Shown here piece after piece: positions 1 through 8,099 of a DNA stretch of 54,853 bases. Within the stretch, counting starts at the first letter, position 1; every line of letters begins with the position of its first letter. The position numbers were made by a program, and so were the translations under genes. Below the pieces are notes generated by a model. That model searched no databases. It saw only the letters and a program-made list of their open reading frames with translations, and was not told the origin of the DNA. This DNA comes from Ottowia sp. (GTDB taxonomy: Bacteria; Pseudomonadota; Gammaproteobacteria; Burkholderiales; Burkholderiaceae_C): assembly GCA_023228705.1 (NCBI GenBank), contig JALOAS010000010.1, positions 1 to 54,853 of the forward strand, in the 5' to 3' direction.

Positions 1-130
1 TGCGTTGGGCGTTGAGCGTTGAGCGTTGAGCGTTGAGCGTTGAGCGTTGAGCGTTGAGCGTTGAGCGTTGAGCGTTGAACGTTGAGCGTTGAACGTTGAG
101 CGTTGAGCGTTGAACGTTGAGCGTTGAGCG
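1..130. repeat. GCGTTGA tandem 7-mer array (cluster 1)
   Basis: About 18 head-to-tail copies of the heptamer GCGTTGA, some with the variant AACGTTGA, run from the window edge to about position 130. The array may continue outside the window. The same heptamer in the same orientation forms a second array at 24251-24343. No spacer structure or coding capacity is seen. The 7-bp period would shift frame in any reading, so this is a noncoding tandem repeat. Confidence 0.93.
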
Positions 131-147
131 CCCATGACGATGACCGC

Positions 148-540
148 GCCGCTGTGCGGCGGCAATGACTGCGGCTGCGCCGCCATGATGGGGAGGTTGA
201 GCGTGGTGGGGACACGCTGGACGCTGAACACTTGACGCCAAACCTTCATCAGCCGCCGCAGGCGGCTTTCATCAAGGTCCTGCAAGGGCCGACGTCATCG
301 GTCATCCGGACTCGCTGGATGCCTTGGTGCGCCGGTTGTTGTTGGATGCGGCGGTGTGGGTGGGGCGGGGAATCGCGACGGGGCGTCGCTCCACAGGAGC
401 GAGGTGCACGACGGTCTTGTGGGAGGCCAGCCCTCTGGCCGATAGGGAGGTTGAGCGTCAAGCGTTGAACGCTGGACGCCCTATTCGCTGGACGCTGGAC
501 GGCTTACTCGCTGGACGCTGGACCGGCCTATTCGCTTGAC
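148..540. repeat. Composite dispersed repeats and REP-like palindromes (cluster 1)
   Basis: This gene-free stretch carries a block of modules that recur later in the window. Positions 148-190 match 20571-20612. Positions 245-308, which include the hairpin GCCGCCGCAGGCGGC, match 20614-20680 and 20749-20814. The CGCTGGACG-rich stretch 467-540 matches 20686-20746 and 24351-24440. In between are two REP-like stem-loops: TCGCTCC/GGAGCGA at 386-402 and GGCCAG/CTGGCC at 425-440. Short open frames here run through the repeats and show no protein features, so no gene is called. Confidence 0.85.
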
Positions 541-572
541 TTCTGCATCGATGCTGCGTCGCGACATTGATC

Positions 573-581
573 TGGGATAAT
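573..581 (+). promoter_or_regulatory. Putative extended -10 promoter of metQ
   Basis: TGGGATAAT gives the TG motif, one base, then GATAAT, an extended -10 element. No good -35 hexamer is seen 16-18 bases upstream, which is acceptable for an extended -10 promoter. It lies 39 bases before the metQ start. This is inference from motif only. Confidence 0.45.
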
Positions 582-619
582 GAACAACTTTCTTCAATCA
601 GAGTCGCATAAGGACGCAT

Positions 620-1405
620 ATGCTCAAAAAATTAACCGCCCTTGTCGTCGCGCTTGGCACCGTTGCGTTCGGCGCCGGCGCGCAGGCCGAAACCCTGTCC
701 GTGGCGGCCACGCCCGTGCCGCATGCCGAGCTGCTGGAATTCGTGAAACCGGGCCTGGCTGCCGAAGGCGTGGACCTGGACATCAAGGTGTTCACCGACT
801 ACGTGCAGCCCAACCAGCAGGTCATAGACGGGCAGATAGACAGCAACTTCTTCCAGCACAAACCGTACATGGACTCGTTCAACAAGGAACACGGCAGCGA
901 GCTGGTGTCGGTCGGGCTGGTGCACGTGGAGCCCTTTGGCGCCTACTCGCAAAAAATATCGGACATAAAGGACTTGAAGGACGGCGCGCTGGTGGCGCTG
1001 CCCAACGACCCGTCCAACGGCGCCCGCGCCCTGCTGCTGCTGCAAAACCAGGGGCTGATCAAGCTCAAGGACCCGGACAACATCCTGGCGACGGCGCGCG
1101 ACGTGGCCGAGAACCCCAGGAAGCTCAAGTTCAAGGAGCTGGAAGCCGCCACGCTGCCGCGCATCCTGCCAGACGTGGACCTGGCTTTGATCAACACCAA
1201 CTATGCGCTTGAAGCAGGCCTGAACCCCACCGAAGACGCGCTGTTCATCGAGGACGAGGAGTCCCCGTACGCCAACCTCGTGGCAACCACGGCCGCCAAC
1301 AAGGACAACCCGGCGCTGGCCAAGCTGGTGCAGGCGCTCCAGTCCGACGCCGTGCGCGAGCACATCCTGGAACAGTACAAGGGCGCCATCGTCCCCGCGT
1401 TCTGA
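620..1405 (+). CDS. metQ: MetQ-like D-methionine ABC transporter substrate-binding protein
   Basis: Predicted periplasmic solute-binding protein of the NlpA/MetQ family, which hands L- or D-methionine to the MetNI permease. The 261 residues are the usual family length. Residues 1-23 form a Sec signal peptide ending AQA before Glu24. The mature part begins LSVAATPVPHAELLEF and contains DYVQPNQQV, NFFQHKPY and IALPNDPSN-like (VALPNDPSNGARAL) motifs typical of MetQ. The start follows AAGGA with five bases spacing. Two oddities: there is no lipobox cysteine, so it would be a soluble periplasmic protein and not a lipoprotein, and no metN or metI gene lies beside it; the next gene is a broken SBF transporter. 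Related NlpA paralogues of unknown ligand are the main alternative. Confidence 0.88.
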   Translation: MLKKLTALVVALGTVAFGAGAQAETLSVAATPVPHAELLEFVKPGLAAEGVDLDIKVFTDYVQPNQQVIDGQIDSNFFQHKPYMDSFNKEHGSELVSVGLVHVEPFGAYSQKISDIKDLKDGALVALPNDPSNGARALLLLQNQGLIKLKDPDNILATARDVAENPRKLKFKELEAATLPRILPDVDLALINTNYALEAGLNPTEDALFIEDEESPYANLVATTAANKDNPALAKLVQALQSDAVREHILEQYKGAIVPAF

Positions 1406-1457
1406 CCTGCGGCACAGGCGCTCCCTGCGCGCACGGCGCAAGCAGGGGCCGGGCGCC

Positions 1458-2597
1458 GTGTTCTTTCGCTGGCTGACCACCGCTGCCATCGCGCTGCTGT
1501 TTTTCCTGCACGGCGCCAAGCTCTCGCGCCAGGCCATCGTCGCGGGCGCCATGCACTGGCGGCTGCACATCCTCATCTTTGCCTGGACCTTCGTGGTCTT
1601 TCCGCTCCTGGGCTGGATCGCGTACCCGGCACCGGTGCCGCTGCTCGGGCGGGGGCTGGCTGCCGGCGTGATCTATCTGTGCGTGCTGCCCGGCACGGTG
1701 CAATCGGCCATTGCGTTCACGTCGATTGCACGGGGGAACATCCCTGCGGCGGTCTGCGCCGCATCGGCGTCCAGCATGGTCGGCATCATCATCACGCCGG
1801 TGCTGCCGCAGCTCATTCTCGGCGCCGACACATCCGCACTGGGTGGCGGCGCGCTGCTCACGTCGATCTGTAAGATCAGCGTGCAGATCCTGCTCCCCTT
1901 TGTCGTCGGCCACGTCATGCGGCCCCTGCTTGCCGGCTACCTGGCCGGCACTCCCGGCTGGTCGGCAGCGTGGACCGGGGCTCCATCCTGCTCGTGGTCT
2001 ATACGGCATTCAGCGCATCCGTGATCGGCGGCCTGTGGCAAGGCACCAGCACGAGCGCACAGGCCTGGCTGGTGGTCGTCTGCTGCGCGCTGCTTGCCAT
2101 CGTGCTGGCAAGCAACACGTGGTCAACAAGGCACCTGGGATTCAACCTAGATTCCGCTGTAGGATGCGCCTGAGCGTGCTGCGATGGGCGTGTCAGGCAA
2201 GACGCGACAACGCCGCAGACTACTTCTGTCTGCAAGGCGGAGCAACGCAGCATGGCGCGTCCAGCGCTGTGCGATCAGGCGCATAGCGCCTTCACCTGGT
2301 GGGTGGACATTGAAAAACGCAAAAACTCGAGCAATAACAAATAGCTGCCAAAGAAAATAAGCGGTCAACTGCGGATTCAACCGGGCCGACGAGGTGACCA
2401 TCGTCTTTTGCGGCTCCAAGAAAAGCTTGGCCACCGGCGTCCCCATGGCCGGCGTCCTCTTTGGCGCCGCGGCCATCGGGCCCATGCTGCTGCCGCTCCT
2501 GGTCTTCCACCAGATTCAGCTCATGGTCTGCGCGGTCCTGGCGCAGCACTACCCGCATCCGGATACCGCCCGCCTGGCGTCTGGCGCGGCGGCCTGA
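1458..2597 (+). pseudogene. Broken bile acid:sodium symporter-like (SBF/YfeH) gene
   Basis: Three pieces in different frames together read like one SBF_like (YfeH-type) membrane transporter of about 10 helices. Piece 1 (from GTG 1458) covers the N-terminal helices up to about 1955. A one-base loss near 1950-1957 moves the reading to another frame, where DRGSILLVVYTAFSA continues to about 2147. There a foreign stretch of about 225 bp interrupts the gene, with an in-frame stop at 2171. The last piece resumes at 2376 with FNRADEVTIVFCGSKKSLA and ends at 2597. The conserved FCGSKKSLA-GVPMA motif is intact, so the damage looks recent. A sequencing error could explain the frameshift but not the insertion. 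Confidence 0.85.
2138..2382. mobile_element. Short insertion (about 225 bp) flanked by 10-bp direct repeat
   Basis: The decamer GGATTCAACC occurs at 2138-2147 and again at 2373-2382, exactly where the SBF-type reading frame is interrupted and resumes. The intervening 225 bp carries no plausible gene. It looks like a small non-autonomous element with a target duplication, or a duplication scar. No long terminal inverted repeats were recognised at its edges. Confidence 0.6.
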
Positions 2598-2610
2598 GCG
2601 GCGCCGCGCC

Positions 2611-3078
2611 TCAGCGCGGCGCCATGGCGCAGGACCACGTCTGCGGCACGTCAACGGTGGCGTCCAGCGTCGCCAGCAGCGGCTCATGCAGCCCCTGCGC
2701 CGCCAGGTCGTCCGCAGCGGTATAGACCACCTGCTCTTCCTTGACGTTGTGGATCTGCAGGAGCTTGAACAGTTCGTCGCAATCCGCGCGCAGTGCGGCC
2801 GGCTCGGCGCCCGCCTCACAGGCCTGCAGCAGCGCAGCCAGTACCGGCCACATCTGCCCGTGCTCGCGCTTCATGACAAAGACCGGCATCGTGATGCCGT
2901 GCTGTTCGAGCATGGGAAACAAGATTTCCTCTTCCAGGAACAGGTGCAGGCGCAGCAGTTGCAGCGCTTCATGCAGGGCGGGCAGGCTGCCGCCGCCTTC
3001 AAGCACCGGCCGTATCCCTGCGTCTATGGCGCGATGCTGGTGCTCGAGCAGCGCGCCGGCCGTGACCTTGCCTTGCAT
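2611..3078 (-). CDS. Hemerythrin-like (HHE) domain protein
   Basis: A 155-residue single-domain four-helix protein with the spacing of a hemerythrin di-iron site: His13 and His15 in LEHQHRAID, His45 and Glu49 in LHLFLEEEILFP, His73 in REHGQMWP, and His111 with Glu115 in IHNVKEEQVVY. Such proteins bind O2 or NO or handle iron; the exact role is not readable from sequence. It is on the same strand as fur, about 110 bases downstream, and converges with the broken SBF gene. With an NO-reductase-like cluster elsewhere in the window, a role in NO or redox stress is possible but is only inference. Confidence 0.82.
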   Translation of the reverse strand: MQGKVTAGALLEHQHRAIDAGIRPVLEGGGSLPALHEALQLLRLHLFLEEEILFPMLEQHGITMPVFVMKREHGQMWPVLAALLQACEAGAEPAALRADCDELFKLLQIHNVKEEQVVYTAADDLAAQGLHEPLLATLDATVDVPQTWSCAMAPR

Positions 3079-3186
3079 GTCCGTCTCCCCTCTTGCCTTT
3101 GCTGCCCATGGTAAGTCCGGAAGAAGACCGGACGGACGGCAAGGTGATCGCAGCGCCGAGCGTGCGGCGGGGTGGCGCCGCCCGCG

Positions 3187-3657
3187 TCAGCCCCGCTTTC
3201 CCCCAATCCCCTTCTTGGGCTGGTGCGGGCAGTCTTTCTTGACGCAGCGCGCGTACAGGCTCAGGACGTGGTCTTCGATTTCAAAGCCCCTGGACTTGGC
3301 CACCGCGTCCTTGCGCTTTTCGATCTCGGCGTCAAAAAACTCCTCGACACGCCCACAGTCCAGGCAAATCAGGTGGTCGTGGTGTTCCTCGTCGCTGAGC
3401 TCGTACACCGCCTTGGACGGCTCGAAATAATGGCGCGTGAGCAGCCCGGACTGCTCAAACTGCGCAAGCACCCGGTACACCGTGGCCAGTCCAATGTCCG
3501 AGTCCTCGGCAATGAGCGCACGGTAGACGTCTTCTGCTGTCAGGTGGCGTTCGGCGGACTTCTCGAAAATCTCCAGGATCTTCAGGCGCGGCACCGTCAC
3601 CTTCAGCCCGGTGCTCTTGAGATCATCAATCTTCTGTTCCATCACCACTCCCTGCAA
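3187..3657 (-). CDS. fur: Ferric uptake regulator Fur
   Basis: Metal-dependent repressor of iron uptake genes. The N-terminal winged helix is about residues 10-85 (GLKVTVPRLKILEIF and the recognition region IGLATVYRVLAQFEQSGLL). The C-terminal dimerisation part has EEHHDHLICLDCG with His92, His93, His95, Cys98 and Cys101 as likely metal ligands, and a second pair in ARCVKKDCP. Length is typical. The frame opens at 3657, but Met6 (3642), giving MEQKIDDLKSTGLK, is closer to usual Fur N termini. It follows ffh by about 50-60 bases on the same strand. The family also contains Zur and PerR, but the overall match is closest to Fur. Confidence 0.9.
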   Translation of the reverse strand: MQGVVMEQKIDDLKSTGLKVTVPRLKILEIFEKSAERHLTAEDVYRALIAEDSDIGLATVYRVLAQFEQSGLLTRHYFEPSKAVYELSDEEHHDHLICLDCGRVEEFFDAEIEKRKDAVAKSRGFEIEDHVLSLYARCVKKDCPHQPKKGIGGKRG

Positions 3658-3703
3658 GGAGGCCGGTCGCGACCGGCCCGGGTGGCGGCGCCAGCAACAT
3701 CAT

Positions 3704-5095
3704 TCAGCGCCGCAGGCCGGGTGGCAGCCCACCCCCGCCCATGAGGCCGGCCATGCCCTTCATGCCGCCCATGCCCTGCATCATCTTGCGCAGTGCGCCG
3801 CCCTTCATCTTCTTCATCATGCCACGCATTTGCTCGAACTCGCGCAGCATGCGGTTGACTTCCTGCACCTGCACGCCAGCGCCTGCGGCAATGCGGCGCT
3901 TGCGGCTGGCCTTGAGCAGCTCGGGCTTGCGCCGCTCCAGCGGCGTCATGCTGTTGATGATGCCCTCCTTGCGCCGGATGTCGCGCTCGGCGCGCTGCAG
4001 GTCGTCCTCGGAAGCGCCGGCTGCCATCTGCGTCGGCAGTTTCTCCAGCAGGCTGCCCAGGCCGCCCATCTGCTTCATCTGCTGCAACTGGGCCAAAAAA
4101 TCCTCCAGGTCAAAGTGACCCTTGCGGACCTTGTCGGCCAGCTTCCTGGCCGCGTCCGCATCGACGCTGCCCGCCACCTGCTCGACCAGCGCCACCACGT
4201 CACCCATGCCCAGGATGCGGCCCGCATGGCGTTCGGCGTCAAAAAGCTCCAGCCCGTCGATCTTTTCGGACAGGCCGGCGAACTTGATGGGCGCCCCGGT
4301 GATCTGGCGCACCGACAGCGCCGCGCCGCCCCGCGAGTCGCCGTCCATCTTGGTCAGCACGATGCCGGTGAGCGGCAGCGCCTCCTTGAACGCCCTGGCC
4401 GTGTTGGCCGCGTCCTGCCCCTGCATGGCATCGACCACGAACAGGGTCTCCACCGGGTCCAGCGCCTCGTGCAGTGCCCGGATCTCCTGCATCATGGCCT
4501 CGTCAATCGCCAGCCGGCCGGCCGTGTCAACAATGAGCACGTCATGGAAATGCCGCCGGGCATGATCCAGCGCTGCCTTGGCGATGGCCACCGGCTCCTG
4601 CCCCGTCTCGGATGGAAACCAGTCGGCGCCTGCCTGCGCCGTCACCACCTTGAGCTGCTCTATGGCCGCCGGCCGGTATACGTCGCCGGATACCGTCAGC
4701 ACCTTCTTCTTGCGCTTCTGTATCAGGTAGCGTGCCAGCTTGGCCGTGGTGGTGGTCTTGCCCGCCCCCTGCAGGCCCGCCATCAGCACCACAGCCGGCG
4801 GCTGCGCCGCCAGGTTGAGGTCCGAGACGCCATCGCTCATGGTGGCCGCCAGCTCGCGGTTGACGATGCCCACCAGGACCTCGCCGGGCTTGAGGCTGCC
4901 CATGACGTCCTGGCCGAGCGCCTTGGCCTTCACGCGCGCCGTAAAATCACGCACCACGGGCAGCGCAACGTCCGCTTCCAGCAGGGCCATGCGCACCTCG
5001 CGCAGCATGTCCTGGACGTTGGACTCGGTGATGCGCGCCTGGCCGCTGACCTTTTTGACCAGTCGTGAAAGTTTGTCGGTAAGAGCAGAAGTCAT
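3704..5095 (-). CDS. ffh: Signal recognition particle protein Ffh
   Basis: SRP54 GTPase that binds 4.5S RNA and signal sequences of nascent membrane proteins and docks with FtsY. The N domain is residues 1-90 or so. The G domain starts with the P-loop GLQGAGKTTTT near 107-117, then VDTAGRL and LTKMDGDSRGGAAL. The C-terminal M domain is methionine-rich (MRGMMKKMKGG, MQGMGGMKGMAGLMGG) and binds signal peptides and RNA. At 463 residues it is full length. It is divergent from the ccsA-like gene at 5215, a pairing seen in many proteobacteria, and is followed by fur. Confidence 0.97.
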   Translation of the reverse strand: MTSALTDKLSRLVKKVSGQARITESNVQDMLREVRMALLEADVALPVVRDFTARVKAKALGQDVMGSLKPGEVLVGIVNRELAATMSDGVSDLNLAAQPPAVVLMAGLQGAGKTTTTAKLARYLIQKRKKKVLTVSGDVYRPAAIEQLKVVTAQAGADWFPSETGQEPVAIAKAALDHARRHFHDVLIVDTAGRLAIDEAMMQEIRALHEALDPVETLFVVDAMQGQDAANTARAFKEALPLTGIVLTKMDGDSRGGAALSVRQITGAPIKFAGLSEKIDGLELFDAERHAGRILGMGDVVALVEQVAGSVDADAARKLADKVRKGHFDLEDFLAQLQQMKQMGGLGSLLEKLPTQMAAGASEDDLQRAERDIRRKEGIINSMTPLERRKPELLKASRKRRIAAGAGVQVQEVNRMLREFEQMRGMMKKMKGGALRKMMQGMGGMKGMAGLMGGGGLPPGLRR

Positions 5096-5214
5096 GAAAT
5101 GAACAGACAGTGGGCCGGACAGGGAACTGCCGTGGCAAGCCGCAGCAACGGGACCCGTGCTTCGTTAGTATCTGCAATCAGTTACAGAGCGATGCGCTGG
5201 GCTAAACTGTTCCG

Positions 5215-6024
5215 ATGATTTTAGCCAGTGCGTCACCTTTCAGCTGGGCCCTCGGAATTACCGTAGCCATCGTCTACGCCATTCCGGTCCTGCTGACCCG
5301 GTCCCTGAACGCGGTCCTCGCGTACCGGTTGCTGGTTCTGGCCTGGCTGCTGCACGGCGTGCTGATCGTGCGATCACTGGTCATCGACCCCTCGCATTTC
5401 GGGTTTGCCCAGGCGCTTTCAATCACGGTGTGGCTGGTCCTGACCGTGTACATCGCCGAGACCCACCTCGTTCCCGGCATGCCGGCGCGCTGGGCGCTGG
5501 GCGGCTTTGGCTCGGCGGTGGTCATCCTGGCGCTGATTTACCCCGGGCCGCAGCTGCCGGCAACGTCGTCGCCATGGCTGCCGGTGCACTGGGCGCTGGG
5601 GCTGTCCGCGTACGGCCTGTTTGCCGCTGCCGTTGCGCACGGCTGGCTGCTCATCCACACGGAGCGCCGGCTGCGCAGCGCCCCCGCCAGCACGACCCCG
5701 GGCCTGCCCCTGCTCAAGCTTGAGCGCATCATGTTCCGGCTGGTCATTGCGGGCTTCGTCCTGCTGACGCTGACCGTGCTCGCCGGCATCGTCTTCAGCG
5801 AGCATCTGTACGGCGCGTCCACCGGCGGCTGGCGCTGGGACCATACGCATGTATTTACCGTGCTGTCCTGGCTGATTTTTGCCATGCTGCTGCTGGGGCG
5901 GTGGCGCTTTGGCTGGCGCGGCCGCCGCGCCGTCCACATGCTGTACGCCGGTGCCGCGCTGCTGCTGCTGGGCTACGCCGGCTCCCGCTTCGTGCTTGAA
6001 GTCCTGCTGGGGCGGGTGTCATGA
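5215..6024 (+). CDS. CcsA/YpjD-family inner membrane protein (cytochrome c assembly type)
   Basis: A 269-residue polytopic protein with about eight hydrophobic helices. It carries the family marks SLSITVWLVLTVYI near residue 70, WLPVHWALGLSAYGLFAAAVAHGWLL in the middle and the late motif GWRWDHTHVFTVLSWLIFAMLL with a conserved His. These fit the CcsA/HemX/YpjD group, which includes heme handling factors for c-type cytochromes and corE/ypjD proteins next to ffh. It is divergent from ffh, as ypjD is in Escherichia coli. The role in heme delivery is inferred from family; the specific function of the YpjD subgroup is not settled. The downstream gene overlaps its stop by ATGA. Confidence 0.85.
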   Translation: MILASASPFSWALGITVAIVYAIPVLLTRSLNAVLAYRLLVLAWLLHGVLIVRSLVIDPSHFGFAQALSITVWLVLTVYIAETHLVPGMPARWALGGFGSAVVILALIYPGPQLPATSSPWLPVHWALGLSAYGLFAAAVAHGWLLIHTERRLRSAPASTTPGLPLLKLERIMFRLVIAGFVLLTLTVLAGIVFSEHLYGASTGGWRWDHTHVFTVLSWLIFAMLLLGRWRFGWRGRRAVHMLYAGAALLLLGYAGSRFVLEVLLGRVS

Positions 6025-6242
6025 AACCGCTGGTCGTCCTGCTGGCGATCCTGTTTGGCGTCTGGCTGTGGCGGCGGGGACGCAAGATCAGCCGCGCCGA
6101 TGCACAGCAAAAGAAACTGGAAACCGAGGCCATGGTTGCCTGTGCCCATTGTGGCGTCCATGTCCCGCGCAGCACCAGCGTGGCGGGGCGCAACGGCAGC
6201 TACTGCTGCGCGGCGCATCAGCGCCAGGCCGAAGGCAGCTGA
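6021..6242 (+). CDS. Small PP0621-like membrane-anchored protein with cysteine motif
   Basis: A 73-residue protein that begins with one hydrophobic helix (residues 2-18, LVVLLAILFGVWLW), then a basic stretch, then a small CAHCGVHVPRS motif and a later CCAAH. The CxxC plus CCxxH pattern could bind one zinc ion. This arrangement resembles the short PP0621-family proteins found between the ccsA-like gene and pilS in betaproteobacteria. The start overlaps the upstream stop (ATGA), so translation is probably coupled. Function unknown. Confidence 0.75.
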   Translation: MKPLVVLLAILFGVWLWRRGRKISRADAQQKKLETEAMVACAHCGVHVPRSTSVAGRNGSYCCAAHQRQAEGS

Positions 6243-6327
6243 CATGGCCGGATGACAACGCAGCGGCACGCCACACGGAAACGGATTGGCGCGCCACCCA
6301 AACAATCCCCCAGAGACACAAGCCCCC

Positions 6328-8037
6328 ATGACTGACTCGCCTTCCGCTTACTGGCGCGGCAACGACGCGCGGGCAGCAGCGTCCAACAGCGCGGCGCGCC
6401 TGTGGAGCATGCTCATGATGGCGCGCATCCTGCTCGCCGTCGCGATTGTCGCCACGCACACCACGGCCGATCGCCTGGCGGAGAACATGCCGGGCTGGAC
6501 GCTCTGGGCCAGCATTGCCTATCTCATGGCAACGCTGGCCACGCGCCTGCTGACGCCGCACCGGATCAGGAGCCAGCCGCTGGGCTGGCACTGGCTTCAC
6601 AGTTGCGGCGTTGACTTGCTCTACTTTGGCGCACTGCTGCTGGTCCAGCTGGCCGGAATCAACTACGCACCGCTGCTGGTGCTGCCGGTCCTGACGGCGG
6701 CCGTGCTGGGGTCGCGCGCGCTGGCACTGGGCACTGCGGCGCTGGCTGCGCTGCTCGTCATCGGCGCGGCGTATGCCACGGAGCAGACCACGCCGTGGCT
6801 GCATGCCTCGGTGCTGTTCCAGGCCGGCGTCACCGGCGCCGGGCTGCTGGCGCTGGCCTGGCTGATCAATCACCTGGTGCAGCGTACGGTGCGCGAGCAA
6901 AAATCCGCCGATGCCAGCAGGAGCCAGGCGCAGCTGCAGACGCTGGTCAACAACCTGGTCATCGAGGCCATGAGCGACGGCGTCCTGATCGTGGATTCCG
7001 GGCTGGTGGTGCGCTCGGCCAACCCGGCGGCACGCGAGCTCCTGGGCTCGGATCAGGAAATCACGGCCAGCCAGTTTTCGTTGTCGGGCCGCCCCTCGTG
7101 GACGCAGCTGGCCGACATCGCCAAGGACACGCTGGCCGGCGAGCCGCTGACGCGCAAGATCGTCGACGTTCAATGGCAGGGCAGCACCGCGTCACGAATG
7201 CTGGTGCGCACCGAGCGAACACCGCCCATCGATGCGCAAACACCGGGGCTGTGCGTGATGTTCCTGCAAGACCTGCGCGCCATAGAAGCCCAGATGCGTG
7301 CCGAGAAACTGGCGTCCATGGGACGCATGTCGGCCGCGGTGGCGCACGAGCTGCGCAACCCCCTGGCCGCGATCAGCCAGGCCAATGCACTGCTGGACGA
7401 AGACCTGGAGCCGGAAGCGCAGGAGCGCATGCGCGCCATCGTTGCGCACAACGCACGGCGGCTGGAGCGCATCGTCGATGACATCCTGGACGTTTCCCGC
7501 GTGCAGGTCAACCCCATCGAGTCGCAAACGCTGATCCTAGATCACGAGGTCGAGGATTTTTGTGCCGAATGGAGTCAGCAGAACCGGGTGGGGTTGCGCC
7601 TGGCGCTGACGCTGCAAGCCGGCGATACGCGCATCCAGTTCGTACGCGATCACCTGCGCCGCCTGCTGGTCAACCTGCTGGACAACGCGGCGCGATACGC
7701 CAGCGACCGGCAAGGCGCCATCCAGGTGGTCTCCAGCACATCGGCGTATCGCCCAACCATGCTGTTGGTCTGGAGCGACGGCGCGCCCATGGAAGCGGCG
7801 GTCCAACGCCACCTGTTCGAACCCTTCTTTTCTTCCGAAAGCCGCTCCAGCGGACTCGGCCTGTTCATATGCCGGCAGCTGTGCGAACAGCATGAAGCAA
7901 CCATTTCCTACGATCGCACCACCCGCCGCCACCGCAACCGCGTGGCCACCGGCAATGAATTCGAGGTCCGCTTCCGCCGGGCGCAGGCCACCCCGGCCAC
8001 GCTGGCGGCCGCGGGTTTTGCGACAATGTTCGAGTGA
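6328..8037 (+). CDS. pilS: Sensor histidine kinase PilS
   Basis: Membrane-bound sensor kinase that phosphorylates PilR to control type IV pilin transcription. The 569-residue form starts at ATG 6328; a TTG start 14 codons upstream is open but less likely. Several transmembrane helices occupy about residues 25-185, followed by a PAS-like segment (MSDGVLIVDSGLVVRSANPAA). The H-box is ASMGRMSAAVAHELRNPLAA with the phospho-His. The kinase core shows LLVNLLDNAARYAS (N box) and SSGLGLFICRQL (G box). pilR follows after 62 bases and the pair is followed by ampD, an arrangement common in betaproteobacteria. Confidence 0.92.
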   Translation: MTDSPSAYWRGNDARAAASNSAARLWSMLMMARILLAVAIVATHTTADRLAENMPGWTLWASIAYLMATLATRLLTPHRIRSQPLGWHWLHSCGVDLLYFGALLLVQLAGINYAPLLVLPVLTAAVLGSRALALGTAALAALLVIGAAYATEQTTPWLHASVLFQAGVTGAGLLALAWLINHLVQRTVREQKSADASRSQAQLQTLVNNLVIEAMSDGVLIVDSGLVVRSANPAARELLGSDQEITASQFSLSGRPSWTQLADIAKDTLAGEPLTRKIVDVQWQGSTASRMLVRTERTPPIDAQTPGLCVMFLQDLRAIEAQMRAEKLASMGRMSAAVAHELRNPLAAISQANALLDEDLEPEAQERMRAIVAHNARRLERIVDDILDVSRVQVNPIESQTLILDHEVEDFCAEWSQQNRVGLRLALTLQAGDTRIQFVRDHLRRLLVNLLDNAARYASDRQGAIQVVSSTSAYRPTMLLVWSDGAPMEAAVQRHLFEPFFSSESRSSGLGLFICRQLCEQHEATISYDRTTRRHRNRVATGNEFEVRFRRAQATPATLAAAGFATMFE

Positions 8038-8099
8038 CTTCATTGACTCCACAAAAGCGGGCGTGCCAGCGGCGCCGCTGCGCGGGCTGACCGGCGGCC

